Position numbers and translations under genes: made by a program
Part shown: positions 9,047-16,023 of the stretch, in pieces
Layout: the number at the start of each line of letters is the position of its first letter
Position numbering within the stretch: position 1 is the first letter of the stretch
Notes under the pieces: generated by a model
The model's input: the letters and a program-made list of their open reading frames with translations, nothing else
Told to the model about the DNA's origin: nothing
Databases searched by the model: none
Assembly: GCA_947470805.1 (NCBI GenBank)
Contig: CANIVU010000028.1
Coordinates: 1 to 64,000 of the forward strand
Length of the DNA stretch: 64,000 nt
Direction of reading: 5' to 3'
Source of the DNA: Acidobacteriota bacterium
Lineage (GTDB): Bacteria > Acidobacteriota > Terriglobia > Bryobacterales > Bryobacteraceae

Positions 9047-10977
9047 TGCGGGTTTTGGCGTGGCTGGTTTTCGGATTGGCGGCGCTAGGTGGGCCGGCGG
9101 ACCAGGCGGTGGCGCGTTGGACGCTGCTGGAGGGCGGACGCGTGGGGATCGGCGGCCGGGTGATCTCCGACGTGACTGAGTTGCCGGTGGGCGATTTCGA
9201 GTTACAGATGGTGGACTGGGTGGCGGTGAACGCGGTGCCGGAGGACCTGGAACGGATGACCGGGTTGCGCGGGTTGCGGGAGTTACGGTTGCCGGGTCCG
9301 CTGTGGAACCGGAATGCGGATGGGGGGAAGGATCTTAGTAAGTTGTTGAAGTTTCTCGCGCCGGTGGCGGGGTTGGAGAAATTGACATTTAGCGATCATT
9401 TTCTGGACCGGATCCGGTTTCGTGATGCGGGGTTGGAGGAGATTCAAGCGCTGACGGGCTTGCGAGAGTTGGCGATGCGGCAGGCGGAGGTGAAGGGGCC
9501 GGGGTTGCGGCATTTTGTTCATTTGGAGTCGCTCGATGTGACACTGTGTCCGGTAGCGGATTTTGAGGGATTGCGGGGGATGAAGGGATTGCGGCGACTG
9601 TGGGCAGGAGACACGTTTGTTACTGATTTGGCGCCGCTGGCGGGGTTGACGGCGTTGGAAGATCTGGATCTGCACGGGACGGGGGTGCGGGATGAGGGGA
9701 TCGTTTATTTGGCTGGATTGCGGGGGCTTCGGCGGTTGGATTTGCAGGGGACTTCGATCACGGACGCGGCGATTGAGACACTTGAGAAGCTAGTTGGGTT
9801 GGAGTCATTGAATTTGTATCGGACTAAGATTTCAAACGCTGGTTTGGCGCGGCTTAGTAAGTTGAGCAAGTTACAGGATATTGACGTACGGTACACGCGC
9901 GTGACGGCTTCCGGTTATGACGCGTTGCGGGCGGCGTTGCCGGGAGCGCGGGTGCAGTTTGCCGGGGGCGGCGGGCGGGCGATTTCGAAATCTGTGCCGC
10001 CGAAGGGGAGTGACGCGGGGGCGTTGGCGGGGTGGGTGCGCTCGATTGGCGGGACGACGCGGATGGCGGATGGGTTTGTTTCGTTGCGCGGGGTGCCATT
10101 GAACGAGTCGGCCGTGGCGACTGTGGCGCGGATTCCGGGGTTGCGGGTGTTGGATTTGGAGGCGACGGAGTTGGGGGATGGGGCGATGGGGGTGTTGGGC
10201 GGGGTGGGGACGTTGGAGGAATTGACGTTGAATGGGACGCAGGTTTCCGATACCGGGTTGGTGGCGCTGGGGGAGTTGCGGGGGTTGAAGCGACTGCGAC
10301 TGGATAACACGTATGTGGAGGGGATGGCGTTTGCGCGGTGGCCGACGGGAGCGGGACTGGAGGAGTTGCACTTACTGGGAGCTCCGGTGGGGGATGGGGC
10401 GATGGAGGGGGTGGCGCGCCTTAGTAAGTTACGGCGGTTAGTGTTGGCGGAAAGTGATGTTACTGGGGTGGGGCTGGGGAAGCTAGTTGGGTTGGGGCTG
10501 GAGGAGTTGGATTTGTCGGCGGCGGATGTGGGGGATGATGCGCCATTGGAGAAGTTTACGAGACTGCGGCGGCTGGGGTTGCGGGATGCGCGGATCAGTG
10601 ATTTGATGCTGGCGCGGAAGCTGGCGGGAATGAAGAGCTTGCGGCATTTGGACTTGGCACGGACGCGGATTTCGAATGCGGGGATTGCTTATTTGGCGGG
10701 GTTGACAGGGTTGGAAAGTTTGGATCTGTCGTATGCCGAGTTAGATGACGAGGGGCTGGGGAAGCTGGTTGGTTTGGGAGAGCTGCTTTCGTTGAATCTG
10801 GACAGTACGCATGTGACGGATGGGGCGGTGGAGTTATTGGGAAAGATGAGTAAGTTGGAAAACGTGAACTTATATCATTCGCTGGTTACGGGGGCGGGTG
10901 AGGCGAAGTTGCGGGGGCGAGGGTTGCGGGTGATTTGGGATAAGAAGGCAGGTATGCCGCATCGGAGGCGGGCGTGA
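9046..10977 (+). CDS. Exported leucine-rich-repeat protein with two LRR modules
   Basis: 643 residues from ATG 9046, which overlaps the preceding stop by one base; a GTG at 9043 would add one residue. A signal peptide ([20 protein letters not shown]) is followed by two similar modules. Each begins with a short non-LRR cap (WTLLEGGRVGIGGRVISDV; WVRSIGGTTRMADGFVSL, the second near residue 330). Each is then followed by ~23-24-residue repeats of the L-x-x-L-x-L-x-x-T-x-(I/V)-x-(D/N)-x-(G/A) type, such as LRRLDLQGTSITDAAIETL and LRHLDLARTRISNAGIAYL. Such caps-plus-LRR proteins often accompany planctomycete-type cytochromes. Probably periplasmic and protein-binding; no catalytic residues are apparent. 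The 3' end lies inside the first unit of a tandem repeat (see 10964-11232). Confidence 0.85.
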   Translation: MRVLAWLVFGLAALGGPADQAVARWTLLEGGRVGIGGRVISDVTELPVGDFELQMVDWVAVNAVPEDLERMTGLRGLRELRLPGPLWNRNADGGKDLSKLLKFLAPVAGLEKLTFSDHFLDRIRFRDAGLEEIQALTGLRELAMRQAEVKGPGLRHFVHLESLDVTLCPVADFEGLRGMKGLRRLWAGDTFVTDLAPLAGLTALEDLDLHGTGVRDEGIVYLAGLRGLRRLDLQGTSITDAAIETLEKLVGLESLNLYRTKISNAGLARLSKLSKLQDIDVRYTRVTASGYDALRAALPGARVQFAGGGGRAISKSVPPKGSDAGALAGWVRSIGGTTRMADGFVSLRGVPLNESAVATVARIPGLRVLDLEATELGDGAMGVLGGVGTLEELTLNGTQVSDTGLVALGELRGLKRLRLDNTYVEGMAFARWPTGAGLEELHLLGAPVGDGAMEGVARLSKLRRLVLAESDVTGVGLGKLVGLGLEELDLSAADVGDDAPLEKFTRLRRLGLRDARISDLMLARKLAGMKSLRHLDLARTRISNAGIAYLAGLTGLESLDLSYAELDDEGLGKLVGLGELLSLNLDSTHVTDGAVELLGKMSKLENVNLYHSLVTGAGEAKLRGRGLRVIWDKKAGMPHRRRA

Positions 10978-11232
10978 GTGGAATGGGTCGGGGAATCCCG
11001 GAATTGCGGGGTTTTCCGGTAGCACGGCTCCAGGGGAAATCTGGGATGGATTGGGGGACGGGCAGGAGTGGATGGGTCACGGTATTCCCAAATTACGGAG
11101 TTTGCTGGTGTCACGGTACCAAGGGAAATCCGGGGCGGTTTGGGAGGCGGGCGTGAGGAGGACAGATCGGGTGATTCCTAAATTACGGAAGTTCCCGGTT
11201 ACCCGATACCCAGGGAAAGCTGGGGTGGTTTT
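10964..11232 (+). repeat. Three tandem ~90-bp repeats spanning the junction of the two LRR genes
   Basis: Three degenerate units begin at about 10964, 11054 and 11143 (spacing 90 then 89). Each has a ggaggcgggc-like start, then an attccc/aaattacgg core, a cacggtacc-like block, and agggaaatc(c/t)gggg. Unit 1 contains the stop codon of the upstream LRR gene. Unit 3 contains the AGGAGG ribosome site and the first codons of the downstream LRR gene. Translated in the downstream frame, units 2 and 3 read GIPKLRSLLVSRYQGKSG and VIPKLRKFPVTRYPGKAG. The repeats are seen directly; an origin by tandem duplication of the gene-junction segment is inference. Confidence 0.8.
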
Positions 11233-12160
11233 GATGTTTTTGGGGGTGGCTTGGGGGCAGGCGGCCCTGGATTTGTCGGCGTCTTGGACTACTGATGGAG
11301 AGTTGCATCGGGTGGCTGGGATGGCTCGGTTGGAACGGCTCAGTTTGGGTCAGACGCGGGTCACGGACGCAGGGCTGGAACGGCTTAGGGAACTGCGGAA
11401 TTTGCGGGAACTCGATTTGTATTTTGCGGAGTTTTTTACTGACGATGGGGTGGCATCGCTGACCGGGATGCAGAAGCTGGAACGGCTGAATTTGCGGGGA
11501 ACCAAGGTCACCAGCAGGGTATTTGAGGCGGTTTCAAAGCTGTCGGCATTAAGGAGTTTGGACGTGGGTTACTCGCAGATCGATGACAGCGGGGTGGAGA
11601 TGCTGGCGGAGTTGCCGGTGCTGGAACGTCTGGCGATGGGTGGGACGAGGATTGGGGTGGTCGCGTTGTCCGCGTTGAAGGCGTTGCCGGCGTTGCGGCA
11701 TTTGGATTTGAGCGGGATGCAAAGGGTGGATTCCGGGCATTGGGGGTTGACGCTGAGCGCGGCGGTGCTGGCGGAGTTGGGAACATTAGAGGGGTTGGAA
11801 TCGCTGAATTTGAGCGGGGCGGTATTGAATGATATTGGGGCGGATAAGCCGGGGTTGAAGGAGGAGCAGCGGCAGTCACTGGATGGGTTGGAGAAGTTGG
11901 GAGGGCTGCGGAAGCTGGAGAAGCTGGACTTGAGCCGGACACCGGTGAACGCGGCGGGGGTGCGGGCGCTGGCGGGACTGGGGCAATTGCGGGAGTTGCG
12001 ATTGGCGTTGGCGAAGAACATCGATGACGCGGTGGTGCCGGTGTTGATTGGAATGAAATCGCTGCGGGTGGTTGCGCTGGAGGGCACACGCGTTACACTG
12101 GACGGCGTGGCGCAGCTACGCGCGGCGCGGCCGGATATACAACTTTTGGGACCGTCATAA
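11171..12160 (+). CDS. Second exported leucine-rich-repeat protein
   Basis: 329 residues from GTG 11171, chosen because AGGAGG (11156-11161) sits 9 bases upstream and the start then gives a normal signal peptide: basic MIPKLRKFPVTRYPGKAG, hydrophobic VVLMFLGVAWG, then QA. Without this start (next candidates GTG 11225, ATG 11234) the basic region would be lost. The mature protein is LRRs throughout, e.g. LERLSLGQTRVTDAGLERL, LERLNLRGTKVTSRVFEAV, LEKLDLSRTPVNAAGVRAL. There is no cap module like that of its neighbour. Only 20 bases separate it from the hydrolase gene downstream, suggesting continuation of the operon. The role is unknown; protein binding is inferred. Confidence 0.8.
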   Translation: MIPKLRKFPVTRYPGKAGVVLMFLGVAWGQAALDLSASWTTDGELHRVAGMARLERLSLGQTRVTDAGLERLRELRNLRELDLYFAEFFTDDGVASLTGMQKLERLNLRGTKVTSRVFEAVSKLSALRSLDVGYSQIDDSGVEMLAELPVLERLAMGGTRIGVVALSALKALPALRHLDLSGMQRVDSGHWGLTLSAAVLAELGTLEGLESLNLSGAVLNDIGADKPGLKEEQRQSLDGLEKLGGLRKLEKLDLSRTPVNAAGVRALAGLGQLRELRLALAKNIDDAVVPVLIGMKSLRVVALEGTRVTLDGVAQLRAARPDIQLLGPS

Positions 12161-12180
12161 ACGAGAAGGAGCCTCAACTT

Positions 12181-12990
12181 ATGTACGTCGTTAGTTGCCG
12201 TAAGGACTTTGAATCGAACATTGTGGTTGCGAAAACGAACCAGTATCGCAACTATACGCAGCCCGGGGACCACACGAAGTTCCAGGACATTGACCTCGCC
12301 GCGCTGCAAGCGGCGGCCACCAACAAACATATTTGTGTGTTGGTGCATGGGTTCAACAACCCGATTGAGAACGTCGCCAAATCGTATTGGGAGCTGGTGA
12401 CGGGAGTACAGACGAAGGCGGCGTATGGGCTGGTGGTTGGGTTTACGTGGCCAGGGTCGCGGACGCCTGCGGGGTATTTTGGGGCGGTGCCGAAGGCGAA
12501 CCGGGCGGCGCCGTTTTTGCGGGATTTGATCAATGCGTTGCGGCCAGTGGCGTTGAGCGTGGATGTGCAGACGCACAGCCTGGGGGCGCGGGTGGCGCTG
12601 AAGGCGTTGGCGGATCCGGACAAGGTATTTGTGGACAACCTGATGCTGACGGCGCCGGCGGTGGACAACAATATCCTGGAGCCGGGGATGGCGTTTGGGG
12701 GCGCGGTGGCGTCATGCAACCGTTGTTTTGTGTACTTTTCGAAGAACGATCCGGTGTTGAAAACGGGCTTCTGGATTGGCGATGTGGTGAACGGGGTTCA
12801 CGCGGCACTGGGACTGAAGGGACCTCGGAGCAAGGCGGTAACGCTGGAGAAGACGCCGAATGTGTATGTGGTGGATTGTTCGGCGCGAGTGAAGACGCAC
12901 GGTGGCTACCGGCAGGCGCCACAGTATTTCGAGCACTGGAACGAGATATTGGGAGGCGGACCGGTGGACCGGTACGGGGAGCTGAGCTAA
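12181..12990 (+). CDS. Alpha/beta hydrolase of DUF900 type, candidate effector
   Basis: 269 residues, no signal peptide, preceded by a strong ribosome site (AGAAGGAG about 9 bases upstream). Alpha/beta-hydrolase features: a beta strand ending ICVLVHGFNN (oxyanion loop, ~50-60), GLVVGFTWPGS (83-93), a nucleophile elbow VQTHSLGARVAL with Ser133 and Thr in place of the first Gly of GxSxG, Asp190 in YFSKNDPVL and His240 in RVKTHGGY as likely triad members. This matches the DUF900 group of serine hydrolases (esterase/lipase-like). It precedes by 40 bases the genes for a PFCEECQ protein and a DUF4123 protein. DUF4123 proteins typically accompany type VI effectors, so this enzyme could be the cargo; that is inference. 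The substrate is unknown. Confidence 0.8.
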   Translation: MYVVSCRKDFESNIVVAKTNQYRNYTQPGDHTKFQDIDLAALQAAATNKHICVLVHGFNNPIENVAKSYWELVTGVQTKAAYGLVVGFTWPGSRTPAGYFGAVPKANRAAPFLRDLINALRPVALSVDVQTHSLGARVALKALADPDKVFVDNLMLTAPAVDNNILEPGMAFGGAVASCNRCFVYFSKNDPVLKTGFWIGDVVNGVHAALGLKGPRSKAVTLEKTPNVYVVDCSARVKTHGGYRQAPQYFEHWNEILGGGPVDRYGELS

Positions 12991-13030
12991 GGGCGGTGTA
13001 TACTGAGGGGACCTTTTTCCTGGTGCCTAG

Positions 13031-13765
13031 ATGAGCTTGATACGATTCGGTCGCGGACGGGAATATCAGTTCTTCCGGCGGGAAGACGTTCGGATGCGTT
13101 GGGACCTGAAGGCGGCCACGCAGTTTCTGAACGGCTTCCGGAGCGACGCAGTTGCGATGGCGCAGTTCCGGCGACAGGCGCTGGCGGCGGGGGCCGGAGC
13201 GGGCCCGGGAGCGCTGTCGGAAGAACAGCTGATCCAGGTGATTGCGCGGCAGATGGTTTCCGGGGAACTGCTGGTTGTTTTGCCGCAGCGGGAACGGCAG
13301 GTATCGACACCGCGGCCGGCGGCGGTACAGCAAGAGGCACCGCCACCGCGCGAGCGAAAAGCCGCTGAGCCCGAAGAAGAAGTAGACACCTTCGACAGTG
13401 ACCACGACGGCGTGACGCAGGCGGCGGTGCTGATCGCCGCCGCGAAGGCCGCCTTTCCGTTCTGCCAGGAGTGCCAGAAGCACATGGTGGAGCAGATGAT
13501 GGCAGCACCGCCACCGCGGGCGCGACAGGCTCCGCCACCGCCTGCACCGGAACCGCCTCCGCCGCCCGCTCCTGAACCGGTACCCGAACCCGCGCCGGTG
13601 GCGATCAAGGAGAAAGAGCCGGACGATGCTCCGCCACTGTTCGATAGAAATCACGACGGGGAAGCGCAGGCAGCGGTGCTGATTGAGGCCGCCAAGGAAG
13701 CCTATCCGTTCTGTGAGGAGTGCCAAAAGCACATGGTTGAAGAAAAAATGGCAGGGAGAGCATGA
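13031..13765 (+). CDS. Two-copy PFC(Q/E)ECQKHMVE adaptor-like protein with Pro-rich linker
   Basis: 244 residues. Residues 1-85 form a charged head with EEQLIQVIARQMVSGELLVV. Then come two copies of a ~38-residue unit, 121-158 and 204-241: FD(S/R)(D/N)HDG, then QAAVLI(A/E)AAK(A/E)A, then (F/Y)PFC(Q/E)ECQKHMVE. A Pro/Ala/Glu linker (~160-203) separates them. Each copy has one C-x-x-C pair (145/148; 228/231) that could bind metal or form disulphides. I recall short QAA-x-L-x-x-AA-x-x-x-PFCE-x-C segments near the ends of type VI spike or effector proteins, but cannot verify that here. The gene overlaps the DUF4123 gene by 4 bases (ATGA), so the two products are probably made together. No enzymatic motif is seen. 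Confidence 0.7.
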   Translation: MSLIRFGRGREYQFFRREDVRMRWDLKAATQFLNGFRSDAVAMAQFRRQALAAGAGAGPGALSEEQLIQVIARQMVSGELLVVLPQRERQVSTPRPAAVQQEAPPPRERKAAEPEEEVDTFDSDHDGVTQAAVLIAAAKAAFPFCQECQKHMVEQMMAAPPPRARQAPPPPAPEPPPPPAPEPVPEPAPVAIKEKEPDDAPPLFDRNHDGEAQAAVLIEAAKEAYPFCEECQKHMVEEKMAGRA

Positions 13766-16023
13766 AGGAAGAACTGCGCAGGGCATTGTGGCCGAATGGA
13801 CCGCGTCCGGACATATGGGCGATTGTGGACGCGGCGCAGGATCAGAAGGTCTATTGGACGCTGACGAATTCGTTTCTGAATCATTGTTGTCTGTTTGCCG
13901 GGAAGCTGCCGCAGGCGCTGGAGATGGCGGCGCCGTATTTGGTGCAACTGGATCCGGAAGATAAGTTGACGACGTACCTGGCCGAGAACATGGGCCGGAA
14001 TCTGTGTATTTTCCTGCGGTGCGATGTGGGCCTCAAGGATGTGCGGAAGCACTTGCGGTCGTTTCTGACTGTGAAGGACACGCGGGGACAGAAGATGCTG
14101 TTCCGCTACTACGATCCACGGATCATGCGGGTGTACCTGCCAACGTGCAACTCAACGGAACTGCAGACGATTTTTGGGCCTGTGAAGACGTATTGGACGG
14201 AGAGTGACCGGCCCGGGACGCTGACGCAGTTTGAAGTGAAGGGGAAGGTGCTGCAGGCGACGCCGGTAGTGCTTTCTGGCGGGACCAATGGGGGCGACGA
14301 ACTGGCGCCCGAGGTGGTGCCGGCACAGAGCGTGTTGGTATTGCAGCGGGGAACGCGAAGCCGGGTGCCGGTACTGCTGCAGGGAGCGGGAGCGGGGGCG
14401 AAGTTGCGGCGGTCGAGCGGCGCGATCCGGATTTACCGGACGCCGACAGCAGCCGAGGAGTTGGCTGCGCCCGAGGGGGCGTACGTGATCCCGTCGTCCG
14501 GATTGGATCCGGACGTGACGGTGTACGCCGAGGCGGCGGCACCGGGCGAGGTGACGCTGACGTTGGAGCTGCATAGCGGCGGCAAGGCGCGGACGACGCT
14601 GACGGCGGTAGAACTTTCGATGGAGACCGGCGGCACGGTGTGCTGTGGGGTGCGAAGCGGACGGCGGCGGATTGACGTATTTCCAGCGGCACCGCGGGTG
14701 TTCAAAGGCCGGCTGCAGTTGCGGACAGCGGCTGGCGGACCGGCATTGACGCTGTATAGTTCGGAGGCGTCGACGACTGGATTTCCGTTGGCGGATGGGT
14801 TCAGTTTCGACGTGCCAGGTGAGAGCGTGAGCTTCTGGGTGGAGGGCGAGACGGCGAGTGCGCGGGCGGGCGATGCGACGACTCTATTGAGCGTGGAGGG
14901 CAGCACGGCGGTGGGTGTGCAGTGCCCGGTGACGGTGGCATCGGTCACAGCGATTTCGGCGACGGTGCCGGTGACGGCGAGCCGCACGGGGCGGTTGCCA
15001 TTGGAGCGAGAAGAAGAGACGGTGAGCGGCCGGAGTTTGGTACTGCTGACGGGGGCGGTGGAAGCGGCGCGGCCGGTGCGACTGGCGGCGGCGACGGCAC
15101 CGGAGGGCGTGGGAATCGACTGGTCCGTGGAGCGGGCCGAGGATGACGGGGAGGCGGTATTGGCGGTATCGGCGAAAGCTGTGCCGACGTTGACCGATGG
15201 GGCGTTGTTGAGCGACGCGACGGGGACGTTCCGCGTGCGAGCGGCGGCGGGCGGCGCGGGCGAATGGGGCGGCCCGGTGGCGGAGATGGAAGTGGTTTTT
15301 GTTCATGCGGCGGTGACCGAACATGCGAGCGCGGTGAACGGCCGGCTGTGCGGCTGCGCGCGGGTGGCGGGGACGGACCGGTTTGCGTTGCATGCGGGCG
15401 ATCGGCCGGCGGTGCAACTGGACGCGACGGTACGGCTGACGGGCGGTGGGCCGGAGGGACGGCGGGGCGTGGAGGCGGTTCGCGGCGGCTGGGTTGGGAA
15501 TATTGTCAGCGATAATTCGGGGGCGAGATACAAGGGCGGGTCGACCACGCAGACGGTGTACAAGTACAAGGCCGGGGCCGAGAAGTTGGTCGCGGATCTG
15601 GATGCCGGACCGCTGTTGCACGCGCGGGCCGGAGAGCGGACCCTGCCGGGGAGCACGATGGAGACCGGCGACGACGGGACGGCGACGTTCCGGGCGGGCG
15701 TGGCGCCGGGGGTTACGGCGACCGTGATCGACGGCGCGGCACTGGACAAGACGATTGAACAGATTTGGAGCTACTCCGATGGCCAGGCGTATCTGACGTT
15801 GTGGACGGAGGAGGCGCCGGAGCAGTTGGGCGTGTTGGCGCAAATTGGATGGTCGTTTACGGGCGACTATACGTGCAATCCGGCGAAGACGGTGCGGACT
15901 GTGATTCCGGTGCGGCTGGCTGGGACGCGGCCGGTAGTGTTCCCGCAGCTGACGCCGGCAGGACAGACAGAGATGGAAGCGCAGCCGCCGGTGAGCGGCC
16001 GGAGTACTGTAGAAGAGTCATGA
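13762..16023 (+). CDS. DUF4123 (type VI effector chaperone/adaptor) domain fused to a long beta-rich region
   Basis: 753 residues. Residues ~15-135 fit DUF4123: WAIVDAAQDQKVYWTL, PYLVQLDPEDKL, a HLRSFLTVKDTRGQKMLF stretch, then RYYDPRIMRVYLPTC and IFGPVKTYW. Known DUF4123 proteins are chaperones that load effectors on VgrG in type VI secretion. The remaining ~610 residues have no recognised domain. They are Gly/Ala/Val/Thr-rich with alternating hydrophobic pattern, suggesting several Ig-like beta-sandwiches; Cys pairs occur in TVCCGVRSG and RLCGCARVAG. Ordinary DUF4123 chaperones are much shorter, so the fusion is unusual. It is coupled by ATGA overlaps to the genes on both sides. The DUF4123 call is strong; the role of the tail is unknown. 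Confidence 0.82.
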   Translation: MKEELRRALWPNGPRPDIWAIVDAAQDQKVYWTLTNSFLNHCCLFAGKLPQALEMAAPYLVQLDPEDKLTTYLAENMGRNLCIFLRCDVGLKDVRKHLRSFLTVKDTRGQKMLFRYYDPRIMRVYLPTCNSTELQTIFGPVKTYWTESDRPGTLTQFEVKGKVLQATPVVLSGGTNGGDELAPEVVPAQSVLVLQRGTRSRVPVLLQGAGAGAKLRRSSGAIRIYRTPTAAEELAAPEGAYVIPSSGLDPDVTVYAEAAAPGEVTLTLELHSGGKARTTLTAVELSMETGGTVCCGVRSGRRRIDVFPAAPRVFKGRLQLRTAAGGPALTLYSSEASTTGFPLADGFSFDVPGESVSFWVEGETASARAGDATTLLSVEGSTAVGVQCPVTVASVTAISATVPVTASRTGRLPLEREEETVSGRSLVLLTGAVEAARPVRLAAATAPEGVGIDWSVERAEDDGEAVLAVSAKAVPTLTDGALLSDATGTFRVRAAAGGAGEWGGPVAEMEVVFVHAAVTEHASAVNGRLCGCARVAGTDRFALHAGDRPAVQLDATVRLTGGGPEGRRGVEAVRGGWVGNIVSDNSGARYKGGSTTQTVYKYKAGAEKLVADLDAGPLLHARAGERTLPGSTMETGDDGTATFRAGVAPGVTATVIDGAALDKTIEQIWSYSDGQAYLTLWTEEAPEQLGVLAQIGWSFTGDYTCNPAKTVRTVIPVRLAGTRPVVFPQLTPAGQTEMEAQPPVSGRSTVEES

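Noticed and set aside
11051-11170. Longer N-terminus for the second LRR protein
   Set aside because: It only translates repeat unit 2; AGGAGG and a complete signal peptide support 11171.
12999-13004. TATACT as a possible internal promoter before the PFCEECQ gene
   Set aside because: No acceptable -35 hexamer at the proper spacing; a single 6-base match is not enough.
13420-13450. EF-hand calcium loop in DSDHDG of the PFCEECQ protein
   Set aside because: The loop lacks the position-12 Glu/Asp and the flanking EF helices; the second copy reads DRNHDG with the same lack.
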